DNA of 64,000 nt, taken from the NCBI RefSeq assembly GCF_042100115.1, contig NC_091272.1, positions 4,588,001 to 4,652,000 on the forward strand, written 5' to 3'. Position 1 is the stretch's first letter, and every line of letters begins with the position of its first letter. Of this stretch, positions 48,301-56,411 are shown in pieces. The stretch is from Alternaria dauci. Its lineage: Eukaryota > Ascomycota > Dothideomycetes > Pleosporales > Pleosporaceae. The notes beneath the pieces were generated by a model. The model saw nothing but the letters and a program-made list of their open reading frames with translations. It did not search any database and was not told the DNA's origin. The translations under genes were made by a program, and so were the position numbers.

Positions 48301-49540
48301 ATACTATATAAACTATAGATATAAGCTAATTACTTATTAAGATCTAAAAAATATAGAGAGTATTATAGTAGGTATAGATAATAAAGCCTACTTAATATAA
48401 GAACTATATAATAAATTAAGTAAGAATATAGTTTATAGGAACCTTATAATAACTAAAGTAGCTAATAAGTAAAGGATTAAGGGACTAACCTTTAAGAAAG
48501 AGGATAAAGTTTTCTTATTATAATAGAACTTAAAAACTAAGTAACTAAGTAAGAAACTAGATAACCTCTAAGTAGGACTATTTAAAGTTCTAAAGGAAAT
48601 AAGTAATATAAATTATAAACTCTAACTCTTACTAGGTATATATATCTACCCTATCTTTTATAAGAAACTCTTAGAAAGAGTACCTCTAGATACTAAGCTA
48701 GCTACTAATATAGAGCTTAAAGATAATAAGTATAAGGTTAAGGAAATTAGGGACTTATAGAAAATTAGTTATTAGTAGAAATACTTAGTTAAGTAGTAAG
48801 GATAGCTAGAGAGCTAGAATACTTAGGAGCTAAAGGAAAATTTAATAAACTATAAGTTATAGGTATATAAGTACTATTAGAGATACCTAGAGAAGAGAGG
48901 ACTAGATCCTTAAGGGAAGAAAAGAAGTTAAAAAAAGGATTAAAAGAAGTATTAGCCTATAACTAGCCTAAGTTAGTTAATAGTCTAGGTAGTAATAGTT
49001 TAGTTATTAGAAAGTTTATACTTAGGGTAGAGTTCCCCTTAGCTTACTCTTTTATATAATCTTATAAATTTAAGAGAGCTAAGTTATAATAAGTAAAAGA
49101 ATATTCTTTACTCTTTACCTCTAAGAGTTTATAATATAAATAAGAAGCCTTAGCTACTACTAGTACCTAGCGCTCCTTAGCTTAAGCTACTTCTAACTCT
49201 TTATACTTATACTCTACTTAAATATCTTCTTACTCTTACTTAGAGATAAATAAACTATATTTAATACTTATAGAAATATAACTAGTATAGTAACTAAAAG
49301 TTATCTCTATAAAGTAATAAAGCTTCTTCTCCTTATAACGCTAATACTAGAAATCTATCTTAAGACCTTCTTAAATAATATAAGCTATATAGGTATATTT
49401 TTAATTAGTTAAGGAATAAGGGTAAGGACTATAGGACTTCTAAACTTTAAGTATAGTTAGGGAGACTAAAGGAAGGAAGAGGCAGCTATAATAGCCTAAG
49501 GCCTACTAACCTTATATATAACTAATACTATAAAATACAG
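45354..49540 (+). pseudogene. pol: pol relic of B1
   Basis: Follows the B2 pol order. The protease region is near 45500 (AGTAGGGCTA for S-G-A), the reverse transcriptase active site near 46552-46575 (AYINNILVYT where B2 has AYIDDVLVYS), and RNase H, integrase and chromodomain remain recognisable to about 48850. There are dozens of TAA/TAG stops. The downstream 49000-49480 segment is collinear with the antisense frame of B2. Confidence 0.8.
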
Positions 49541-49595
49541 CATAGAGAAATAATAATCTAGGGTATTAGGATAATACACCTAAGAGGGGGGATAA

Positions 49596-50086
49596 TATTA
49601 TAAGGTAATAAAAGGATTCTCTCCTTAACGCGAGGGTTAGAGTTAAAAGGCTAACTAGTAACTACGTTAGAAGGTAATAATCTTAGTAGGGCTATAATTA
49701 CGTAGTTAGTATCTCGCTAAGATAAGGTATCTAGCTAAGGGAATAGATATTACTATATCTTAAGATACTATAATATCTAAGGAATTAAGGGATACTAGGT
49801 AATAGTAAGAGGACGTAGATATCTAAGACCTAAGGTAATAGGTATAAGAATATATTAGATCTTATTATTATACTTATTATAGTTAACTTAAATAGTTTAT
49901 CTCTTATACAGATTATTAACTAGTTATTCTATTATTTATAGAATTAGTATTATTTATCCTTTAGTTATAATAATAACTCTTTTCTACCTAATTATTCCCT
50001 ATATTACCTTATAGACTACCGCTTTAGTCTACCTTACCTTAGTATAGACTAAGCCTAGAGAAGTATAGCTAACCCCTATATAATAC
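49596..50086 (+). repeat. 3' LTR of Gypsy B1
   Basis: Partner of 42864-43354, preceded by the polypurine tract AAGAGGGGGG (about 49582-49591). Confidence 0.85.
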
Positions 50087-50091
50087 TATAA

Positions 50092-51715
50092 TACTTATTT
50101 ATAAAACTATAGCTAGAGTTATAGTAAGCTATTATTAACTATTACTAAGTTCTAGCTACTAGAGAGGACTTTATTATACTAGTATTTATACTTAAAAGAA
50201 ACTTATAAAGAGTAACCCTTATATATAAATAATAGGTCTAAAGCGCTTATAAAAGAAAGTATAAAGAGGCTCTTTCTCTAACCTTATAATATAACTTACT
50301 AAAGAAGCTAAAAGATAATAGCTTAATTATATACTTTAAGTACTAGAAGAAGGGGTACTATATTAATAAGTACTAAAGTAGTAACCTAAACTAAGTACCT
50401 ATTAATATTAACTAAGTAGGAAAAGGGTAAGCCTACTTAAAAATCTAAGATTAGTAAGGTAGTTATAAATTAATATCTTACTAAGTATAAAGCGTATATA
50501 TAGTGTATAAGTAGAATTTAGTTAAGAAAAATAATTTAAAGTTATTCTTAATCCTTAAGTAGATATTAGTTTAATTAATTAAATTACTACTATAGAAATA
50601 GGTATAAAGCTTATAGAGAATATAAAGCTCTTAAGATTAGGATAGATTAGTTTATAATATTAAGGTACTTACGTAGTATACGTATTCTAGGTATACTTAT
50701 TAGATAATAATAGTATAGAATATATTACCTAAGTAACTATATATAAGGTAGATAAAGAAGGACTTCCTCTTCTCCTAAAGAATCTTTTTCTTAAATAAGA
50801 GGATATTTCTATTAATTATAATTACTAAAAATAGCACTAGAGATTAACTAAAGCTAATATCTAATTAGTAAGTATAAAGACTCTCTAAAAAAGTAAAAAG
50901 GATTTTAGTTTTACTTACTTCTTAGGAACTCTCTAATTAACTAATACTTTCTTAGACTATAATATATATATATATAATATCTATATAGTATAAGAACTAT
51001 ATATCCCTAATACTTTATTAGAATATATAGATATATTTAATAATATAAAGGCTATAACTTTTCTAAGTTATAAGAGTTTAGATTATATAATTCCTATCTA
51101 ACCTAGTAAAGAGCTACTATATAGACTACTCTATACGCTCTCTTTATATAAGCTTTAGCTACTCTATAAATATATAGAAGAGGCTCTTTATAAGGGATAG
51201 ATCTAATATAGTACTAGCTCTATAAGCTTACTAATTATCTTTATACTAAAGAAAGATAGTATACTTTACCTTTATATAGATTATAGAAGTCTAAATATAA
51301 TTACTATAAAAGATTATTACTTACTCTTACTTATTAGAGAGATACTAGATTACTTATTAGGTATATAATATTATATAATACTAGATCTTAAGGACACCTA
51401 CTATTATATATAAATAAAAGTAAGAGATAAATAGAAGATAGCTTTTTAAACTTAATATAGCTACTTTAAGTACTTAGTTATACTTTTTAGGTTAACTAAT
51501 ACTCTAGTAAGCTTTTAGGCCTATATTAATAAGGTATTAAGTAGATATTTAGACTATACTTATATAGTCTACCTTAATAATATTCTTATCTATACCTATA
51601 ATAATAATCTTAAGCTATACTAGTATATAGTATATACTATACTTTAGTCCTTTAGGGAAGCTAAACTTTATATAAACCTAAAGAAGTATACCTTTATAGC
51701 TACTAAAGTCTATTT
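50092..51715 (+). pseudogene. pol: Gypsy A gag-pol relic up to the reverse transcriptase
   Basis: Continuation of element A after B1. From about 50760 the frame reads as a Gypsy reverse transcriptase: near 51267-51290 a LYIDYRSLN-type motif, near 51465-51500 the MPFGLTNAP-type block, and near 51570-51600 a YLNNILIYT form of the YLDD catalytic box. Stops are TAA/TAG only. It is cut at 51715 by the B2 insertion. Confidence 0.72.
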
Positions 51716-52191
51716 TGTTACACGGGGGTTTGCTATACTTCTCTAAGCTCGGTCCGTACTAAGGCGAGATAGATATTGGCGATAGTCCGTGAGGTAGGAT
51801 ATGGAATGATCAGGTGGAAAAGAGTTATCGTTGTAACCAAAGGATAAACAATACCAATTCTATAAACGATAGAATAACTAGTTGACAATCTGTGTAAGAG
51901 ATGAACTATTTGAGTTAACCACAACGAGTGTAATAATGAGATCCAACACATTCTTATACCCATTGCCATAGGTCCTGTCCTCCTTGCCCTCCCTTCCACG
52001 AGGGAGGCCTGGGAGGGCCGTGGCCTCCCGATCCTCACTGGCCTCCCGGAGGCCAGGTCTTGGCGGGATGCCATTCCTTTCACGTGATCTGGGCCCCGCC
52101 CTAGATCCACTTTCGTCCAACGTGTCCGCCCGATGGTCTTCCTTCATGCGACCTGCATGAAAGGGAAGCAATTCCTTGTTACCTTGTAACA
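51716..52191 (-). repeat. 3' LTR of B2
   Basis: 476 bases, TG...CA type with the 7-base terminal inverted repeat TGTTACA/TGTAACA. A GC-rich palindromic stretch (CTGGCCTCCCGGAGGCCAG) lies near 52037-52055. Small open frames within it are not considered genes. Confidence 0.93.
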
Positions 52192-52205
52192 TTACCCCCC
52201 CTCTT
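52192..52205 (-). other. polypurine tract of B2
   Basis: On the minus strand AAGAGGGGGGGTAA abuts the 3' LTR, the expected primer position for plus-strand DNA synthesis. B1 has the same tract. Confidence 0.8.
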
Positions 52206-52247
52206 AGGCGTATCGTCTCGATACCCTGGATTATCGTTTTCCCGCGC

Positions 52248-55200
52248 CTAGTCCGGCGGCGGTGGTGGAGGTATAGCTACTCCGGTGGTGTCGTATCCTC
52301 TCTTTCCTCTTTTCCTCACTTTCCCTGACCATGCCCAAGGTTCAGACTTCTCGACGCGTCCGTACCCAGAACTCGACTCAACAGCGCCAGGCTCGTGCTG
52401 ACCGTATCCGCCAACAAGGGAACGAGATGACCTTTCGTTGCAAGCGGTGTGAGGAGAAGAATCTTCGTTGTTTCGTGGACACTGCCTCTGGGCAGTGTGC
52501 GGGCTGTATTTCGGTGAAAGCTGAGTGTAGCTTATTTGTGACTGAGGAAGAGTGGGAGAAGGTTGAGGCTGAAAAGCGCGAGAAGCGCTTGGCGCTTCTT
52601 CGAGCTGAGGCCGAGGTCGCTCAACTTCGGCTGGAAGTGGCAGAGACTGAGGCGCGAGAGCGAGCATTCGCTGATCGAGATCACGCCATTTTGAGTCTTC
52701 AGGATCGCGCGAAAGAGCAAGCCGAGGGGAACTCTGCCCCTGGTACGGACTTTCAACCAACTGAACCATCGCTACCCGGACTGTCGACTGACTTGGGCTG
52801 GTTGCAGGATGACGCTTCTTTCGATCCTTTTTCTGAATTCTTTTCTTCCCTTGAGGACCCGGTCCTCCCTTCTCTGGGTGTTTCCGATGGTACTCACGTA
52901 CCTGTGACTTGCAGTTCGTCAAATTTTCTTTTGGTTCCCAAGTGTTCTGGCTCTCTGGCCATCCTAGCCACTTGACCAAGTATTTCCACTGACGACCGAT
53001 TTTCCGCAGGTCCCTGATTTCTTCGACCTCGTACTCATCGTCTTCGAGCTCTATGTCGGTAGCTAGCTCGGCATCTGGAGGTGCTCTTTCCAGGAGTTTC
53101 TTGTGAAAGACAGGGTGGATGCGCATGCCTGGTGGGAGTTGGAGTTTGTAGTTTACGTTACCCATTTCCTCTAGAACCTCGAATGGTCCTATTCGGAGGT
53201 TGTCCAGTTTCTTGCTTGGTCGCTTAGTTTTCAAGTTCTGACGTGACAGGAAAACTTTGTCCCCCTTCTTAAAGGTTGGTCCCTCAATCCTTTGCTTATT
53301 AGCCGCCTTGGCTGTCGTGAGGTTCCTATGAGCTATGTTCTTGCTCAATTCTTCGTGCAGTCCTCGCATCAAGCGGGCTTTGTCGTCTGCACCTACTGCG
53401 ATACTCTCTATATCTTTTGGATCTCGATGAGCAACCGGCTCATATCCGTAATTCGCGTAGTGTGGTGAGTACTTAGTCGTCGCAGACCTAGTACTATTGT
53501 AGGCCAATTGTGCTGTCGGCAAGAGTTCAACCCAATTGTCTTGCAGCTTGTTGGCGTACATCCTCAGATACTGTTCCAGTGTCTGGTTCGTTCGTTCCGT
53601 CTGGCCATCTGTTTCGGGGTGGAAGCTAGTCGATAGTTTCTTCTTCACACCCAGCTTTGCCAGGAATGTGTTCCAATACTTGGAAGTGAACAGTTTATCA
53701 CGATCGGTGATGAATTCTTCAGGTATCCCATGTTCTGACATAAGTGCCTTGCTGACCTCATACGCGCATTCTTCTGCCGTAATGGTTTCTTCCGTGGGCA
53801 CAAACTTTGCTCCTTTCGTGTGACGACACACGATGACTAGGACTGTGTCGCATAATCTTCCGGATCCTGGTTCTAACGACTTCGGGAGCTTCACTATGAA
53901 GTCCATTGTTACGCTGCTCCATGGTCTCGTTGGTGGCGGTAAGGGTTGTAACAGGCCATAGGGCTTATGTCTCTTGGGTTTGTTCTGATGACAAGCCAAA
54001 CAGTTGCCTAGGACGTCCTGCACCTTCGCTCGCAAGCGTGGTATCGCAAACACCTTTGATAGTCGCCTGACCATTTCTTCTAGCGATGCATGTCCATACT
54101 CTGGGGACTCATGCAGTTCCTTGATGAGACTCGATCTCATGTGTGGGGGTACATATGTTCGATCGCTTCGAATCATATCTCGGTACTCTCGCTCGTCTTG
54201 TAACAGTTCGTCGGAGCCGTTCTCGTCAGGCTCGAACTGCCAGCTGGCCGCTCTCTGCTGCCACTGCTGCTGAAGTGTTTCTACCCGCTCGGCCACCTTA
54301 GCTATCTTAGCTAGTTCCGGCTGGTTGTAACGTAGTGTGCCATCAGGCATCTTCTTGAACATGGCGTCATGTGGTTCCTTATGATTTTCCTCGCGTAAGT
54401 CGGATCTCCTGCTTAAAGCATCCGCAGCTCCGTTGAGCGTTCCAGCGCGGTGAGTTATCTTGAAGTCGAACTGAGCTAGCATCTCAGCCCATCGGACTTG
54501 TCGTCGGTTGAGTTTCTTCGTTGTCATGAAACCTGCCAAGTTCTGGTGATCGGTAAAAACCTCGATCTGGTGTGGTAGTCCTAGCAAATAGACTTCCCAC
54601 TGTTCAAAGGCATCGACTACTCCTAGTAGCTCCTTATCGTGAACGTCGTAGTTTAGTTCTGCTCCAGAGAACTTTCTTGAGTGGTAGAACACTGGTCTCC
54701 ACTTTTTGTCTGGGCACTGCTGCGACAATACAGCTCCGAGTGCATAATCTGACGCGTCGGTCTCGACTCGCGTCTCTCGCTTTGGGTCGTACATCTCTAG
54801 TACTGGTGCCTCGAGGAATATCTGCTTGATTCGATCAAAAGCCTCCTGATGTTCCTCGTTCCATTTGAAACCAACTTCCTTCTTCGTGATCTCGGAGAGA
54901 GGTGTTGTGATCTTTGAGTAATCCTTGATGAACTTCCGGTAGTAGTTGGCAAATCCTAGGAAGGATTGCACGTCCTTGACTGTTTTGGGCGTTGGCCATT
55001 CCTGTACAGCCGCTGTCTTCTTTGGGTTCATCTTCACCCCCTCTGTGGATATTATGAAGCCTAGGTATTCCGTTTCCTTCGTGTGAAATTCGCACTTCCC
55101 CGGCTGCAGGTACAGCTTGTATTCCTTAAGCTTCCTGAGCACTTTCTTGACATGTTCCACATGTTCTTCTAGCGTCCCGCTAGAGTATACCAGCACATCG

Positions 55201-56411
55201 TCGATGTACGCTGTGACGAAGATTCCAAGGTACTCGTGAAGAGCGTTGTTGATGACTGACTGAAACGTTGCCGGGGCATTCGTTAACCCAAAAGGCATTA
55301 CTGTGTACTCGAACAGTCCATATTTCGTTTTGAACGCTGTCATCCATTCGTGTCCTTCCTTGATCCTGATTCGGTGAAATCCTTCCCGAACGTCGAACTT
55401 CGTAAACCACTTGGCTCCCTGGAGTCGATCCATGAGCTCGGTTATTAGTGGTAAGGGATATCGGTTCTTCCGAGTAACGCTGTTCAACCTTCGGAAGTCG
55501 ACACATAGTCGCCACTTCCCGTTAGGCTTCTTTACGAACAAGATGGGTGAGGCCATTGGGCCTGATCCCGGTCGGATAAATCCCTTCTTCAGATTCTTCT
55601 GGATGTACTCCCTTAGCTCAGCATCGTGCTCGGGCGATATGGGATACATAGGTCCTGGGCTTAACTTTGCCCCTTCATCTAGGATGATCTCGTGATCCCA
55701 ATCCTGATGGTCTGCCAAGTCCGTGGCTTCGTTTTCCTCGAAGAGTTCTCTAAACTCGTCGGTCTGATACTCTCTTGGTATCTCTAGTGGTAAGGGTCCT
55801 TCCTTCGTGGTCGCGACTCGTCTTATCCATATGACTCCTACTCTTTGAGGGTCCTTCTCATAGATTCTCATGATCTTATGAGGCGAGATCTTGCCGAACC
55901 TCCCGTCCTGGGTTGAGCTCTGGTCCTTCGGGCTCACTCTTTGGCGTACTCTAGCAACCTTGTGCACAGGTTCTCTTCTGAGTATCGTCTTCATTCGCCA
56001 GTCGATGGCGGGGTTATGGGCATCTAGCCAGTCATAACCAATCAACATGTCTAGTCCTCCTAGTTCCATTATGTCGATATTCATTTGGCACTCTATGCCA
56101 GCTATCCGTAGCTTTGTTGATTCGGTTTCCATCCGTATCATGCCGTTTCCATATTCCATGGGTTTCTCGTCGGCTAACAGTACCGATACTGGGTTCTTCT
56201 TAACCCGGTAGGGTAGTTCGTGTTTCTCCACCACTCTGGGTGAGATCATCGTTCGTGCGGCCCCGCTATCTACGAGCGCCTCGATGTTTCGTCCCTGTAC
56301 AGATACGGTCGTGAGCAGCTGCTTCACCCGACCATCGGTATCCTGCACCTTCCTAAGGGTCGTTTTAGGACTGCCTTCACCAGCGTGACCCTGTCCCTGG
56401 CGGCATCCTAG
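52248..56411 (-). CDS. pol: Pol polyprotein of B2 (protease, RT, RNase H, integrase, chromodomain)
   Basis: Open from 56411, the first codon after the -1 shift, to a stop at 52248: 1,387 codons. There is no suitable ATG at its start, in line with expression as a Gag-Pol fusion. Counting from 56348, the aspartic protease site ALVDSGAARTMIS is near residue 25. The reverse transcriptase shows VMPFGLTNAPATFQ and AYIDDVLVYS near 382, RNase H ETDASDYALGAVLSQ near 527, and the integrase zinc-binding H-x-H-C-x2-C block near 750-780. The catalytic DDE set is MDFIVKLP near 816, ITDRDKLF near 880 and HPETDGQTERTNQ near 912. The chromodomain (YLVKWLGWPESQNTWEP) is near 1104-1146. The last 200 residues are Pro/Ser/Gln-rich and end in PPPPPPD. 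This tail overlaps the antisense frame and may not be under selection as protein. Confidence 0.93.
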   Translation of the reverse strand, partial: LGCRQGQGHAGEGSPKTTLRKVQDTDGRVKQLLTTVSVQGRNIEALVDSGAARTMISPRVVEKHELPYRVKKNPVSVLLADEKPMEYGNGMIRMETESTKLRIAGIECQMNIDIMELGGLDMLIGYDWLDAHNPAIDWRMKTILRREPVHKVARVRQRVSPKDQSSTQDGRFGKISPHKIMRIYEKDPQRVGVIWIRRVATTKEGPLPLEIPREYQTDEFRELFEENEATDLADHQDWDHEIILDEGAKLSPGPMYPISPEHDAELREYIQKNLKKGFIRPGSGPMASPILFVKKPNGKWRLCVDFRRLNSVTRKNRYPLPLITELMDRLQGAKWFTKFDVREGFHRIRIKEGHEWMTAFKTKYGLFEYTVMPFGLTNAPATFQSVINNALHEYLGIFVTAYIDDVLVYSSGTLEEHVEHVKKVLRKLKEYKLYLQPGKCEFHTKETEYLGFIISTEGVKMNPKKTAAVQEWPTPKTVKDVQSFLGFANYYRKFIKDYSKITTPLSEITKKEVGFKWNEEHQEAFDRIKQIFLEAPVLEMYDPKRETRVETDASDYALGAVLSQQCPDKKWRPVFYHSRKFSGAELNYDVHDKELLGVVDAFEQWEVYLLGLPHQIEVFTDHQNLAGFMTTKKLNRRQVRWAEMLAQFDFKITHRAGTLNGAADALSRRSDLREENHKEPHDAMFKKMPDGTLRYNQPELAKIAKVAERVETLQQQWQQRAASWQFEPDENGSDELLQDEREYRDMIRSDRTYVPPHMRSSLIKELHESPEYGHASLEEMVRRLSKVFAIPRLRAKVQDVLGNCLACHQNKPKRHKPYGLLQPLPPPTRPWSSVTMDFIVKLPKSLEPGSGRLCDTVLVIVCRHTKGAKFVPTEETITAEECAYEVSKALMSEHGIPEEFITDRDKLFTSKYWNTFLAKLGVKKKLSTSFHPETDGQTERTNQTLEQYLRMYANKLQDNWVELLPTAQLAYNSTRSATTKYSPHYANYGYEPVAHRDPKDIESIAVGADDKARLMRGLHEELSKNIAHRNLTTAKAANKQRIEGPTFKKGDKVFLSRQNLKTKRPSKKLDNLRIGPFEVLEEMGNVNYKLQLPPGMRIHPVFHKKLLERAPPDAELATDIELEDDEYEVEEIRDLRKIGRQWKYLVKWLGWPESQNTWEPKENLTNCKSQVREYHRKHPEKGGPGPQGKKRIQKKDRKKRHPATSPSQSTVRVAMVQLVESPYQGQSSPRLALSRDPEDSKWRDLDQRMLALAPQSLPLPAEVERPRPQLEEAPSASRAFQPQPSPTLPQSQISYTQLSPKYSPHTAQRQCPRNNEDSSPHTACNERSSRSLVGGYGQHEPGAVESSSGYGRVEKSEPWAWSGKVRKRGKRGYDTTGVAIPPPPPPD
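52331..52975 (+). CDS. antisense frame in B2: Zn2Cys6-like cluster plus coiled coil
   Basis: A 214-codon frame with an ATG on the strand opposite gag-pol, starting 139 bases inside the 3' LTR. Residues 37-67 hold six Cys as C-x2-C-x6-C-x8-C-x2-C-x6-C (FRCKRCEEKNLRC, then GQCAGC, then AEC). This matches the layout of the fungal binuclear zinc cluster. The N-terminus is basic (TSRRVRTQN, RADRIRQ). It is followed by a highly charged heptad-like stretch (about 75-135, EEEWEKVEAEKREKRLALLR) and an acidic Pro/Ser-rich end. The 35 bases before the ATG are a CT-rich leader (CTCTCTTTCCTCTTTTCCTC), as in fungal promoters. It overlaps only the low-complexity tail and part of the chromodomain of Pol. Expression and DNA binding are inferences. 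Confidence 0.62.
   Translation: MPKVQTSRRVRTQNSTQQRQARADRIRQQGNEMTFRCKRCEEKNLRCFVDTASGQCAGCISVKAECSLFVTEEEWEKVEAEKREKRLALLRAEAEVAQLRLEVAETEARERAFADRDHAILSLQDRAKEQAEGNSAPGTDFQPTEPSLPGLSTDLGWLQDDASFDPFSEFFSSLEDPVLPSLGVSDGTHVPVTCSSSNFLLVPKCSGSLAILAT

Larger units (their letters stand above)
42864..50086 (+). mobile_element. Gypsy retrotransposon B1, RIP-mutated copy of family B
   Basis: A 7.2-kb element with LTRs at 42864-43354 and 49596-50086 and target duplication TATAA at 42859-42863 and 50087-50091. Along its whole length it aligns by eye with the intact copy B2 on the opposite strand. Nearly every difference is C to T or G to A at former CpA/TpG sites. It sits inside the gag region of element A. 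Both coding regions are dead. Confidence 0.88.

Noticed and set aside
51733..52192. Open frames of 104-125 codons inside the B2 LTR, repeated at 58439-58886
   Set aside because: Fully explained by the duplicated LTR. The versions differ by frame-changing indels and no motif is present.
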